This document shows, one piece after another, positions 1-12,164 of a stretch of 64,000 nucleotides of DNA. This stretch comes from Zhengitettix transpicula (lineage: Eukaryota; Arthropoda; Insecta; Orthoptera; Tetrigidae): NCBI GenBank assembly GCA_037074705.1, contig CM073593.1:17489001-17553000 (forward strand). Reading direction: 5' to 3'. The notes beneath the pieces are model-generated. The model ran no database searches and was not told the origin of the DNA. It saw only the letters and a program-made list of their open reading frames with translations. A program made the position numbers and the translations under genes. How positions within the stretch are numbered: the first letter of the stretch is position 1; each line of letters begins with the position of its first letter.

Positions 1-167
1 TTAATGGAAATATTATAAAACTATGAAATTATTATTTCGTATTACAACTAATACATTTTTATGGTTAACAGGCTTAATAAAGTCTTTTAAATATAAATGA
101 CTATGCCAGTCACATTCCTATTGAAATATACCGTCGATCAGAGTCTAATTTATTATTAATCATATGC

Positions 168-443
168 CTTTTTGGTCCTCAGGAGAGCCAGTCAATTTTT
201 TTTATTCAATGTAGGAGCTTTCGATCCATCCGGACATAATCATCTGAAAACAGTGCTTGAAATTATGAATTGAATAGAATATTCGTTTCCGGTAAACATA
301 AATATACCAATGATTTTCTAAATGACAACCTAATTCTTAATTTCAAACACTGTTTTCAGATGATTAGACCGAAATCTCCCAGATTGAATAAATATATTTT
401 GACTGGTTTATTATTGTCTCACCTGAGGACCCAGAAGGAATAT
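168..443. repeat. Foldback with hammerhead-like cores in both arms
   Basis: The stretch at about 168-275 reappears as its imperfect reverse complement at about 315-443. Both arms contain, read outward from the centre, a CAGATGA core, a short variable part and a GAAA, followed by a tail rich in AATAAATA and TTGACTGG. In the left arm (minus strand) the part between core and GAAA can pair TCC with GGA. The arrangement matches the inverted R5 tails near 11.4 and 30.1 kb. No coding content is seen. Confidence 0.55.
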
Positions 444-892
444 AATTAATATTGACAACAAAACGGTCCAATTAAGTGATTATCTTAAGTCTAACTTATT
501 TAAGACCAAAGATTATTCTATTTTTCAGATATTTTATTAAATTCTATCGATATCCACGCTTCTAATTTAGCCAATATCTTCTACCCTATTCCTGTTGTTT
601 AAAGTTCCATTAAATAATTTAAAGAAATGCATAAGGCAGTTTTAAAATTAGGCAAATAAATTTTTATTTTAAATAAATAAACATACGGTCTAGATTCAGA
701 ATAAAATGATAATTAACATCAATAATATCATAAATAAACCACGTTTTGTCCTCTTTAGGTTTAATAATTTTGTATATAAATCTTTCAAAAATTTTAGAGG
801 CAATATAAACGTCGTTTCTTTAATTGTTTTATTAATAAAAATATTTTTTCGGACTCATCGCAGGAAATTTATTTATATAATTATCAACTAGC
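444..892. other. AT-rich stretch, nothing recognised
   Basis: Very AT-rich sequence. A 61-codon ORF at 706-891 is low complexity (Asn, Ile, Phe, Lys) and is expected by chance at this base composition. No repeat family or RNA gene is recognised. Confidence 0.5.
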
Positions 893-2040
893 TGGGTGCC
901 CGGCATAGCCCATAATGTCATATTCCCATTACACCCCTATTTGCCTACAATCTCGGTTGCTTTTCCGTTATTTTTATGTAACGCACCTCGACACCTATCT
1001 ATAAATGTGCCATGCCGAAAGCGGCTGAACTCAGTGACCCCGAAAAAGTTTCTTTCGACGAATATATCGTTTGGAAATTTTCATCAGCATCCATCCCCGC
1101 TTGGAGGGATTAAACGGCAAGTTGAATGTCATAATTAAACTCAGTGACATCCATAACTTCGGATTCGACTCTAATCTCGGTTGTTTTTGCGTTATTTTTA
1201 TGTAATGCCACTCCGCCACCACCCGTAAGTGTGCTCCACTCCGAAGCTAAAAGGGGTTGAAATTATACGTAGAGAACATGTATAGGAATTTTATGAATCT
1301 CATTGATCCCGAAATATGTTTACACAAAAATATCGGCTCGTTAACGTGCTTAAAAATTACTACCGCTGACCACCTCCACCCCTGCGCGTGGCCTAGTTTG
1401 TTATAAATAAAGTCAGCCACATCCATATCACCAGATTTTACTCCAATCTCGGTGGTATTCGCGTTATTTTCATGTAACGCCCCACCAAACCACACCCCTT
1501 TGGGTGCTCCCCATGCCGATAGGGGTTGAAATTGTACACAGACAACATCTATAGAAATATTATGAATTTAATTGACCCCGAAAATTATTTCTTTGATAAA
1601 TATCGACAGAATAACATGTTTGAAAATTTCCACACTCATTAAGCACCGCCTGGTGGGGTTAAAACTGCACTATGAATGTCATAATTAATCTCAACGACAT
1701 CCATAACCACGGATTTGAATACAATCTAGGTTTTTTCCTGTTATTTTTATTAATCGCCACTCCACCTCCACCCCAAAGCGTTCTCCCCTCTCATGCCGAA
1801 AATGGTTGAAATTGTGCAGAAACAACATCGGTAGAAATACTATCAAAGTCATTGACCACGAAGAATATTTATTCCATAAAAATATCGGCCGTTTGATATG
1901 TTTGAAAATTTCCATCTCCGACAACGCCTGCTTGAGGGAGTTAAACGGCACCTTGAATATCATAATTAAACACGCGGAAGGGATTTATAACGCAGAGAAT
2001 GTTAACTTCAACAAATCGCAGCTACATACATCTTTGTAAA
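893..2040 (+). repeat. R2 repeat, multi-unit copy
   Basis: It starts with the R2 5' hallmark (GGGTGCCCGGC at 895) and then reiterates a unit of about 0.27-0.29 kb roughly four times. Each unit has 'cataattaaactcag.gacatcc', 'TTTTTGCGTTATTTTTATG', 'GGGGTTGAAATTAT', 'ATATCGGCC' and 'TGTTTGAAAATTT' in that order. Unit starts are visible near 1128, 1400 and 1679. Short ORFs here on both strands (for example 1691-1963 minus) come from the repeat and are not conserved between units. Confidence 0.75.
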
Positions 2041-3395
2041 TCTTAATAAAAAATCGGATATAAAACATCTCAAGTAACTGGCACATTTTACTCGAGAATA
2101 TTTTAAATAATTTAACTAAAAATATTCTAAAAATTTTGTCAGATGTAATACGTCTGTGTTAAAAAAATAATTTGATAAATAAATATTCAAAATTAAGTGA
2201 TAATTTAAATACTGAGTGATTTTGTAACTTTATAAAAACTTGAATGGAGTTTTGCACTGAAGAAGAAATGTTTTTAAAAAATTCTGTACAAAAAGTGACG
2301 CAGGTTGCGGTATCGCAAGGGCCTGTTATTATTAATTGGTTCTTTTAAGCAGCGTCCATATTTAGTGTCATGCCGATGTGGGCCGGGAGCATATGAGTGC
2401 GTAGGGAGCGCTCTTACAAATATGGCAAGTCGTTTTCCTAAGCGTCGGCGATGAAGACCTTGACACTGAATTAAAACGATAAGAAATGTCCTCACCACGA
2501 ACAGTTTTCTGCCGATGCAACCGCTTTTCCTCGACGTCGATCGTTGTTGCTGCTGCAGTGCGTTAACACAAGTGCGTGAGTTATTTAATGAGGTTGTCCT
2601 CAAGTTTCATTACCACGCTTAGCTGTGCGGGCCTTCAGCACCGCCGATGCTGCCTGCTGTCAGAAACTCAAAGGACATGTGTTAATGAACTTTAAAGTGG
2701 TCCCATAAATCCTGTCAAATCGTATACAAAATACGAGCTGCGATTCACTTGATATATGTTCTTCTTTTACACGAAACGACAACTCCAACAACAAAAAAAA
2801 GAACAAATCGCTCGGTAATAGTTACAAGATCATAATGCCCTTAATATTTCATTACAAATTTGGATCATCAATGAACTACTATTTTTTTTTGTCAGTTATC
2901 CTATTCAGCTAGGCGGTGGAAACCGGTGTAAAGTAACAACAGCCAATAAATAACTGTAGAAGAACCGGATTAATTTTTCATGATTTGCATTCAACGCTTT
3001 AATTATATTTACAAAACGCATTCGTATTTTAAATAACTTCCTTTTCTTTTAACAAGCAAATAGTTACTATTAGCCACATATTACTTAGCCACATATTTAC
3101 TTAGGATCCAGTCTTCCTTACAGACAATATGTAAAATTTTACAATTTAGAGGATTTAAAATTTTTAGCTATTTCCATGTAAGACTGCACTGAGAGTGAAA
3201 TAATGTGATATGAGCGACTCAAACCAATTATTCTTCAGATTTAACTCTGTTGTATTTAAAAGTACTGTAACGTCCTGACTGAATCACGATTTTAGGTAAT
3301 CCCAGTTTTCAATAATTTTGCACGAAAAGCAGTAGAGAAGGAATTGAGATACAGATTTAAATATAATACCAAAGTATTAGAATTAAGTAATGCCC
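2041..3395. other. Unassigned AT-rich sequence
   Basis: No gene or repeat family recognised. A patch at 2280-2680 is GC-richer and carries an open minus-strand frame of 109 codons (2274-2603) rich in Arg and His. It shows no domain I know and no second copy in the window, so it is not called as a gene. Confidence 0.45.
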
Positions 3396-3983
3396 TTTAG
3401 CTTCGTTACAGCGACGAATCCATCGTCGAACACTGCTGACATCCACTGTTTCATCACCATATTTTTCGAATAGGCGTTTCTCCTTCCGCATTTAATAATT
3501 CAATCTAGAACGCTGTCTAATCCTATCGTCAATGTCAGCCAGTATGCAAGAGGGGGCAGTGCTGCCACCAGTTGGCTTAGGAAGTTGTCGCTTCAGTGGA
3601 TCTGCTGCTTTGCTTCGTTGATCCTGCGATTCTTTTCTGAGAGTTTTTCACACAATGCGCGCGGTAAAATTTGCAATGGCGTGCGTGATGTTTTGTAGGA
3701 GGTCACAGCTCGTTCGTTGCTTATTCTCGTAAATCCGCGCTACCACACAACCCCACTGGAAGAAGTCCAAAGGAGTGAGAATGCAAGACCTCGGCGTAGT
3801 AGGGCACGTCACCATTGCCTGAAATAATCCATCCAGGACAGTCACGATAACTGTTTGACATGTTGCACCGTTCTGTTGGGGAAACAAAGCTCACGTCAAT
3901 GTTTGACTACACGCCTGAAACGTTTCAGGATAGAGCACAGATGTTGAAATATACCTGCTTTACTGTTTTCCAAAATTCATGAC
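3396..3983 (-). pseudogene. Broken mariner-like transposase composite (inverted copy)
   Basis: Read on the minus strand, a frame at 3887-3648 carries the C-terminal part of a mariner/Tc1-type DDE transposase: NGATCQT at its start (catalytic-region 'DGA.CH' context) and TPLDFFQWGCV with AIANFTARIV after it (the SPDL-x-P-x-DFF region). Further along the same strand, at about 3560-3400, lies the opposite end of the protein: ADID..IRQRS and LNAEGE.PIR, the N-terminal helix-turn-helix region. The C-terminal part precedes the N-terminal part, so this is a rearranged composite and cannot encode a transposase. It is about 94% identical (by-eye estimate) to the reverse complement of 7089-7697. The family assignment is from residue patterns, with no search run. 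Confidence 0.7.
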
Positions 3984-4675
3984 CCACATAACAGACAAAA
4001 AAATAATTAATTTTGAACAATTTGTATTAAAGCGATATCCAGATATCCATTTTCCGCGCCGAAAAAGTTTCATTTCCAAGTTTTTTGACCGCTGTAGGAC
4101 AAAGATTCAGATGCAACGATGATGGCAAGACATCAGCAGTCCGACGGAGATTCCACAGTCCGACGGACGAATTCTATCACAGGGGACGAAGGGACAAACG
4201 TCTGAACATATCAGGATTATGTGGCAAAATAGTGTAACGTACGTAGAATAGTACGCATATATTGTAATTACCTGTATGTACCTTATTTTGGATACTAAAA
4301 ATAGGGGTTAAGACTCTCAGATTCAGCCTCGTAGTTTGAGTGATTTGCGTTTTTTCCCCCTGGTTTTGGGTTCACCCTGAATCGTGAAAGTTCTGTTTAT
4401 TAAGAGTAACTCCACGTGTTTTTCTTCTGTGAAATAAAAAAAATATAGCCGAATTAATTACACATAGTCGTACTCTAAGCAGAGAACGACAAAGAAGGCG
4501 ACGGGAAAGATTTTGTGATGCAGAATGAGATCAGAAAGGGGAAATAATTTGCTGTTCAGAGAGTGAGACAGAAAGAAATGAGCGAAACAAAGAGGAATAG
4601 GAAAATTTAACAAAGCAAGGAAAGAGAAATATCAGCGGAGTAACGTTATTAATAAATTTATACCGGTAAAGCTTA
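3984..4675. other. Unassigned spacer between inverted composites
   Basis: The sequence between the left inverted composite and the minisatellite foldback. No ORF of interest, RNA gene or repeat family is recognised. Confidence 0.45.
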
Positions 4676-5228
4676 CATTGATTAACATTATTATTTAGAT
4701 TTTTCGGGAATCTTGGAGTAGAAAGGCGATCAAGAATAAAGTGAAAAAAGCCAATGAAACGAAAAGAAGAAGAAAAAGCAACGAAAACAAAAAACAGCAA
4801 GAAAGAGGAAAGTTAAAGAGATGAGGTGAAAGATAGTCTAGAAGATCAGGAAAAAGATGTGGAGATTTACTCTAAGCTCAGAGAAAAGATGTTAAGTAAA
4901 TATCTACATATTTTTTCTGTTCTTCTTGACGAGTAAATCTCTACATATTTTTTCTGGTCTTCTTGACGATTAAATCACTACATCGGCTTCCCGATCTTCT
5001 AGACGACTAAATCTTTACATCGTTTTTCTGATTTTCTTTATGAGTAAATCTCTACAACTTTTTCCTGATCTTGTAGACGATCTATCACGTCATCTGTTTA
5101 ACCTGCCTCTTTCTTCCTGTTTTCTGTTTTCTTTGCATTTCTTTCTGCTTTGCTTTGCCTTTGTTTGACTTTTTCTTGCTCTCTTTTCTACTCCAAGACA
5201 ATAATCTAAATAATAATGTTACATCACA
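4676..5228. repeat. Foldback element with ~0.2 kb arms
   Basis: The left arm (about 4676-4895) is the imperfect reverse complement of the right arm (about 5020-5228). Shared blocks, in order from the outside, are ACATTATTATTTAGAT, CTTGGAGTAGAAA, a purine-rich stretch of AAAG and AGAA runs, and AGATCAGGAAAAAG followed by GAGATTTACTC. The centre is a short minisatellite. ORFs over it (4531-4800 and 5085-5270, both minus) are by-products of the purine/pyrimidine runs. This foldback sits inside the 3.1 kb spacer of the larger inverted pair. Confidence 0.7.
4895..5085 (+). repeat. ~37-bp minisatellite, about five units
   Basis: Units share the pattern tctacat-tttttctg-tcttc-tgacga-taaatc and drift progressively rightward. 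One further unit lies in inverted orientation at about 4831-4872 in the left arm of the surrounding foldback. The array forms the loop and inner arm of that foldback. Confidence 0.7.
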
Positions 5229-7088
5229 AATGTCAACATATTTCAAATCCAGTGCAATGGAATGTCTCACAGACTAAACAACAGATCGAGATACTCCGTA
5301 TACAACCAACCCAGCACATCTTTATTTGAGGCTGATCAATTTATAATAATACTAAAAAGTACCATCGTACGGAAAAACTTAAAACAAAAATTAATAGACG
5401 TTGATGTAAATGTTACTGCTAAATTTAGTTGACAAGAAACGTTGACAAATTCGACACTGGCGTATCCACAATTTTCTCAGCGTTGCCAAATAGGCAAAGT
5501 GAAATTACCACCGTTTTATTTTTATAAAAAATATATAAATTATTTCATAATATTTGAAGGCCGCGGAGAGTTTAAAACTCCTTGTTGTCTGCCTTCGATT
5601 TCACTAATTGAGATGCGGGGCTCTACAGGTTCTTACTTCTTTAAGTAACATAATAATACTATGGTTAACGTCTTATCAGAAAGACAAATTTAGCTTTCCG
5701 CACACTTTAAATTTAGAAAATAGGCCACGCTGATAACATTGTCTCCGGTGAAGCACCAAGTAAATTTGACTTATCTAAAAATTTCCCTGCGTTTCTTGAA
5801 GGATGCTGGGTTGCTTACGCGCCGCTGCACAGTTATTTCGGTTTTCGTTTAAGTGAGAGGGACGTAAGACAGAACTGTCGACCTTAAGTCAGTGTCCTTG
5901 CAAAATTATGTAACGTGCAAAGTCAATGCCAGGGGACTCCTGGCGTTCGAATGCATTGCAGAAAGTCCGCACTGTTGCAGAACTCGTAGCTAATTGCGGA
6001 ACAGGTGAACACTGGTCCGCTTGGAATGATTATGTCATAGAATATAAGCTTCTGGAGCTACCAGATAACGAGAGGATATGTCAAGGTACTAGTCATCACA
6101 AAAATATTATACTGCGAAATCATCATAATACATGCAGATATTGCGACGTTTGTAGCGTCTATTTCTTCGAGAACAATCGTTGTGATCCAGTATTCATTCC
6201 AATAATAAACTCAGAAATAAGCAGTTTAAAAAGTTTCACATGTTACTGAAAGAGAATATCAACATATTGTTTTCAGATATTGTTACACAATTTTATTTTC
6301 ATTGGAATATTATTCATTTTCACCAATAGTGAATTATACGATTCAAATGTTGGTTTAATTCATTTTACACAGTAAGAGTTCACATTTGTAAATCTTTAAG
6401 CACTTATTTGGATCATATTCAGCACAAATGATAATTTTCCGTTCAGAAAATTTGAATTTGTTTACAACTGACTGTTGCGGTTCCACTGTAGTCTGTTTTT
6501 ATCAGGAGGAGGCGTCTGCTTCTGAATATGAATCACTCTCTTGTATTTTTCTAACTAATTTTATGAGCCTTTTAATTATACATTTTGTCGTTTTATCATG
6601 TAAGTGTGGGTAACATGATTCCAGTATATTTATGACTGATGTAGAGGATATTTGGTAATCCATTAATTATCCTTGGGCACTGTGAGTCCATAGAATTTAA
6701 TATCAGGGTATTTAACTGAAGAACTATTTTAATTCTTTGGAAACAAGAATTATACGGTTTCTGGGACAACTTCAATAAACTCAATCAAGGATCCATACCA
6801 GGTGTATGAGGTTAATGTATCCTGGGATAATATTATGTGCTTCAATCGAGACACAATTAATTTGGAATATTTTTGAGCGTATTCTGTTTATGTAACGCGT
6901 CTTACCACACAGGAAAGGAGTCCCTACTAAATAAAACTTTAAATAAAAAAAATCGAAACCGGGAAGAAATTGAGATCCATTTCCCATATAATATTACGTG
7001 TTAACTGCAGTGAAGGTATATAGGACCTGAAAGTAAGTGTGTAAAAACTATAAATGGTCGACTTAGTAAAATTTCTTGAAACGTGACA
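5229..7088. other. Unassigned sequence with small orphan ORFs
   Basis: No recognisable gene. An open frame at 5926-6249 (+, 107 codons) contains a CRYCDVC motif, but has no recognised domain, no second copy here and no splice context that I can defend. Three minus-strand frames at 6596-7226 are also orphans. Confidence 0.4.
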
Positions 7089-7920
7089 GTCATGAATTTT
7101 GGAAAACAGTAAAGCAGGTATATTCCAACATCTATGCTCTATCCTGAAACGTTTCACGCGTGTAATCAAAAATTGAAAATGTTGACGTGAACTTTTTTTC
7201 CCCAACAGTACGGTGCAACATGTCACACAGCTATCGTGACTATCCTGGATGGATTATTTCAGGCAATGGTGACGTGCACTGCTACGCCGAGGTCATGCAT
7301 TCTCACTCGTTTGGACTTCTTCCAGTGGGGTTGTGTGGTACCGCGGATTTACGAGAATGAGCAACGAACGAGCTGTGACTTCTTACAAAACATCACGCAC
7401 ACCATTGCAAATTTTACCGTGCGGATTGTGTGAAAAACTCTCAGAAAAGAGTCGCAGGAATCCGATCAACGAAGCAAAGTAGCAGATCCACTGAAGCGAC
7501 AACTTCCTAAGCCAACTGATGACAGCACTACCCCCTCTTGCATACTGGCTGACATTGACGATAGTATTAGACAGCGTTCTATGATTGAATTATTGAATGC
7601 GGAAGGTGAAACGCCTATTCGAAAAATATGGTGATGAAACAGTTGATGTCAGCAGTGTTCGACGATGGATTCGTCGCTGTAACGAAGCTGAAGGGCAAAC
7701 GTTCGTGCGTCGATGGCCTAGGAAGCAAGACCACGCTTTTTACCGCAGTGTAATACATGCCAATTTTAAAAGCTGGAATAAAACTGTGGATTAGGACGGT
7801 GACTATATTGAAAAGTGAAAATTTAATGTTGTGGGTTTATGCTGTGCAAATCGCATTTTATTGTCTTGACAAATAAATGAAAACCAAAAAGGAGGTATTA
7901 CTTATTGACTCACCCTCGTA
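7089..7920 (+). pseudogene. Broken mariner-like transposase composite with 3' terminal repeat
   Basis: Plus-strand counterpart of 3396-3983. At 7236-7433 the frame reads the transposase C-terminal region (LDFFQWGCVVPRIYENEQRT, then ANFTVRIV). From about 7549 a second piece reads ADIDDSIRQRS and LNAEGETPIR, then (7626 on) YGDETVDVSSVRRWIRR, the N-terminal HTH of a mariner-like transposase. It jumps directly to RKQDHAFYRS and SWNKTVD, the extreme C-terminus, with the catalytic middle absent. The same N-to-C-terminal junction occurs at 14900-15200. The sequence at 7882-7920, ending CACCCTCGTA, is a terminal repeat: its reverse complement (GTCAATAAGTAATACCTCC) matches the 5' end of the 14.8 kb element. 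Non-functional; stops and an indel interrupt the frame. Confidence 0.7.
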
Positions 7921-9594
7921 TATTCAGAAAACTAAATCATTTACATGTTTGCAGAACAAGACGACTAAACCGAAAAAAATCGGATTTGTTGATAACTTCA
8001 CCTATTCTTATATTTGTTTCAATATACAGCTATTATACGATATTTTATAACTATACGTAAATTATTAGACGATACATAAAAAATATTACATGTTTTTTAA
8101 TGAAACGATTTTCGGAATTTTTGTCATTTATGGAACACCTATTTTTTTATAACCTACTGGGACGATTTAGTTTATTACTAATGTCAACCATTTATGTAAG
8201 AATTTAGGTTTAAGAATTATATTTTAGTCAGTGTTGTGTTGAGTAAAACTGAGCTAACGGTCGAAACGGTCTGCAGTTGTTTTTTATAAAAATATTCAGA
8301 TCCATGATCTGAGGATTCCTAAATCCAAAGAAGCGTTCTATTGTCTTTCAGGATTCCTTTTAACAATCCGTGTCTATATACCAGTGCCTCTTCCTTAAGT
8401 AGAATGTTAAGCTGTTCCCAGCCAAACTAGCAGGTGAGCATCTATATCTCAGTTGAGTTCTAGTAACTAAAGATGACGTAAGTAACAGATACAACATTCA
8501 CCAATGAGCATCACGCCCTTTTCTTACAATGACGCCCTAATTATCCTCGAGGAAGCGCCACGATGTAGAAATGTTTCAGTGGCATTGTAGCATCAGCTGA
8601 TTCAAAGCCATAAATCTACCCGCTGACATACATCAGAATTAAGAGGCCAACACACAATTAAGCAATTAGTACTAATAACACCAACCATCTGTAATTAGAG
8701 GGTGGAGCGGAAGAAAGCGTGTAATTAACTCAGGTGAGCTGCAAACTCGCCCAGCACACGGCGGGCTTAATAACTGCGAGGAGTATCGCTTCCGAAAATA
8801 TGGCCATAAATGCCGTTCAGCGGCCAAGTTATTGCCCTCACAAAGGTTTGGGCCCCCAGGGCTCACGACAGCCCACCTTCTCCCCAAAAAATCGTCGAAA
8901 ACGACTCCTTCTTTGTGTTCTTAATGAGAAACTGTTCCCGATTACCACTTCAACTTAATGGCGTCACACGCTCGCTGATGTGTTTCTATTCTGGAATATC
9001 CCTTCGATGAGAACTGTAGGCGCCTTCCGACACGTGCAAGCAACACTATATCCTTCAAATAACTCTATTTTTTTCTTGTAGTTAAATTTTTTTCTATAAT
9101 ATTTATTCAACCTATCATTAAATATCAGATATATTTTCCTCATTACATGAATTAAAAGACTGCAGTAATGCTCATAGAAATATATCACGTATATTGGTGA
9201 TTAGGTACAGGTTAGATTTAAAACGAACCACTATATTTATTAAATGAATAAAATATTTTAAACAGTTGCTAATAAAAATTCAGCAATATATTCTCTTAAT
9301 AATTTTTTAAACACCTAAGTTTACTAAATATAAATTTATGAAAAATTGAATAATGTGTAATTGTGTATTATTATTATGCTGAATAAATTTATTCTTATTA
9401 TTTCCTTTCATTTAATGCAGTATTTATTACACCGACAACGTAAACGCAGAAACAACCTCACAGAAACTCGGAAAACTTTTCTTAACACTTTAGTCGCGTT
9501 TATTAAAATAAAGCTCTATTGAAGTATTCTAAATATTACGGGCAAAAGTAAGAATTGTAAATTTTAATACCGTTCTTTACATTCTTAAATATAG
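7921..9594. other. Unassigned; GC-richer patch at 8.5-9.0 kb
   Basis: No gene recognised. A less AT-rich patch at about 8500-8960 carries short overlapping ORFs on both strands (8672-8887 minus, 8734-8958 plus) without recognisable motifs. It could be host single-copy DNA, but nothing shows function. Confidence 0.4.
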
Positions 9595-9985
9595 CAGGAT
9601 TCTCGGCGTTGCCCGGGTTGTCATAATGAAAAAGACATCAATAACCCCGGATGTGACTCCAATATCGGTTGTTTTCGTGTTATTTTTTTGTAACGCCCCT
9701 CCACCCCCATCCCTAAAGGTGCTCCCCTCCCGTGACGAAAGTGGTTGTAATTATACACGAACAACATCGGGAGAAATACTATCAATTTCTTAAAGCACGA
9801 AAACTATTTATCAGACGTTTTAGCATGTATGAAATTTCCTACCACCGGCCCGGGGGATTGTAGTCGTATTTTACCCCTGCAGTGTTTGTTTCCTCTTTGC
9901 AAGGAACACGTGTACGAAATTTTATCAAATTTCCTCCACGGTTGCAGATTTGTATGCGAAACATACATACTCAAGTACAGTTTAG
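9595..9985 (+). repeat. R2 repeat, near full-length single unit
   Basis: It has the R2 5' end (CTCGGCGTTGCCCGGG at about 9601), the internal blocks and the 3' blocks: GGAACACGTGTACGAAATTT, then GTATGCGAAACATACATAC at about 9950. This single-unit copy shows the order of the whole family. Confidence 0.75.
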
Positions 9986-10300
9986 TTTATTTATTAGAAG
10001 ATTAGATTTATTTTTTTACTATTTATTCTCGTCTGTGTGAATAAATTTATAGATTTACTGAAAATGTTGATATATAATTTCAATATTTGTACGTTTACAG
10101 CGTAAAATTTCTAACTCGTAATCTTTGTAAACTTAAAATGCTTCAACCGTTAATAAAAATTGTGTTGCTGCAAATGGCAAATAGTAGCTAAAGAGAGCTG
10201 GTCAACAAGTAGAGGACATGTAAGCGTCGTTAGTTTATTAGAGTTGAACCTGACTAATGTATAACGACATCATTGGATTTAGACGTGCAAAGAATTAACG

Positions 10301-10354
<54 letters not shown>

Positions 10355-11371
10355 TTACGGTTTTAGTTCACTTGTAAAAGTCTTAATGCCTGTGAATATG
10401 CGCAACGGGAAAGAGAATAAAAAAACCGAAAAACCAAGTATTAATAGTTTAGAGAAATGCCGACAGCTGGACGGAGTAAGAAGGAACATCGGTCGGGAAA
10501 ATATAATGGAAATGACCAATTTCTCTCAAATTAATGTCCAAGACGTCTTATTGACCGCTAAAGCCGCTAGATCTCACTAAAATCAGTTGTTTTTAATTTT
10601 CTGAAAAGGAAACAAGAGAACGATGACGAGATTATGAAGGGAAAAATAATATATTTAAATGGGTTGGAGACCAGAATTATAATTTTTCTTGATGTAAAAA
10701 AACAATTTTTGTCCTGAGGGTTAATAATCCGATCCGGGCACATGAAGCAGAGAACTGTTGACAGAAATCGATCTGCTTCATTCAGTCTAAACCAGAGATG
10801 GATGACTGAAGCCCTTCTCGTATTCCGCAGAAGACGAACCAGCTTTTGTTATTTAGCGTTAAAAACACTGGAGCTATCTTATTTATTTTCTCGTCTTGTA
10901 TCACTTCTCATCATCTTTCTGCTTTACTATTCACCACGGCATAGATAATGAAATATATTTTTAATCACTCTATTATGAACAAATTTAAATATCGGGACGT
11001 TATATGATAATATAATAGCATACGTTTGCTACAAGACTACAAAATTTATAGAAAGAGGTTCTTAAGTGAATATCAGGCAGTCGTTTGAAATCTGGGATAA
11101 TCACCACGAGTTGATCGCTGAATCCCAAAAGGACAGCTGAACAATCGCCATAGTTACTGTGTTCGTGACTTTTAACACTAATATAGGATTGAATACCACA
11201 TGCCATTTAATAAACTGTTTTCTCAATCATTTCTAAAAATGTTAATTGCATGGATTATTATTATATCCATTTCTTTATTTATATAAAAAATAACACTGTC
11301 CTGATATACAAAAAATCTATATACATTTTGATTAAGTGAAATTGGGGCTATTTAATATAATTTATAACTAA
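9986..11371. other. Unassigned sequence around a (TA)n tract
   Basis: Apart from the microsatellite at 10302-10352, nothing is recognised. ORFs at 10386-10580 and 10742-10948 are orphans. Confidence 0.4.
10302..10352. repeat. (TA)n microsatellite
   Basis: Uninterrupted TA dinucleotide run of about 50 bp. Confidence 0.95.
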
Positions 11372-11640
11372 ACAACATCTAATTTTAAGTCTGAAAACAT
11401 ATATTTATTTATAGAAAATTACACTAAGTTCCGTCGCTAGTTTGCGAAGCTTTAACACCACAAAATCCAAACCAAACAAATTAATGATTAAAATAAAATT
11501 TTTAAGAAAAATTTGGCAGTTTAAAACAATATAAATTTTGGTGGACTTACAAATTTGGACGAAGCGTAGTGTAATTTTCTGTAAATAAATATACTTTTTT
11601 CTGACTTAAAATTGTCTGTTGTTTAATTATAAGTTGTTTT
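11372..11640. repeat. Inverted R5 tail pair
   Basis: At 11372-11450 the sequence AATTTTAAGTCTGAAAACAT continues into ATTTATTTATAGAAAATTAC. The reverse complement of 11557-11640 gives the same tail (AATTTTAAGTCAGAAAAAAG, then ATTTATTTACAGAAAATTAC). Both arms end toward the centre in degenerate forms of the hammerhead-like core seen intact at 36.4 kb (TCGCAAACTAGCGACGGAAC on the minus strand of the left arm). Confidence 0.6.
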
Positions 11641-12128
11641 AATAGTCAGAATCAATTTCATATAATATTTCAAATTATTTATCTTTGTAATTTCTGTAAA
11701 TAATTTAAATTACTAAAATAAATTTTAATAGCATTTATATCAAACATAATAATATTATATCTGATAAATGTTTCTCGGTTAATCAACTCAGGTCAAATTT
11801 TTGTCTACGACTATCATCATCGAAGCCGTTGATTAAGCGGGAAAGGTACGTTCTTTAATAATTTTATCAATTAAATCCTCTCAAAGTATACAATATTATT
11901 ACATACGCGATTGTGCCTTCCATATCAGAATAATATCAATTAATGATTATACTCCTGCGCTATTCCTGAAATAAGCGTGAAGTAAATTTCTTGATAATAA
12001 CAAAATGTGGCTCCAGATTTTGGATTTGATCTTGGAGTCTGCGAGACTCGTTTCAGTCTATTCTCAGAGCCTGAAACGATGCTCGTGTTTTATAGGCGCG
12101 TTGAAGTCGGGCTTACGCAAATACCCGA

Positions 12129-12164
<36 letters not shown>

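Noticed and set aside
5926..6249. 107-codon ORF with CRYCDVC
   Set aside because: The single Cys cluster is not a complete zinc-finger pattern, and there is no family resemblance or splice context.
7981..8300. Possible extra transposon tail after the 7.9 kb terminal repeat
   Set aside because: No second terminal repeat or readable transposase. Ordinary AT-rich sequence.
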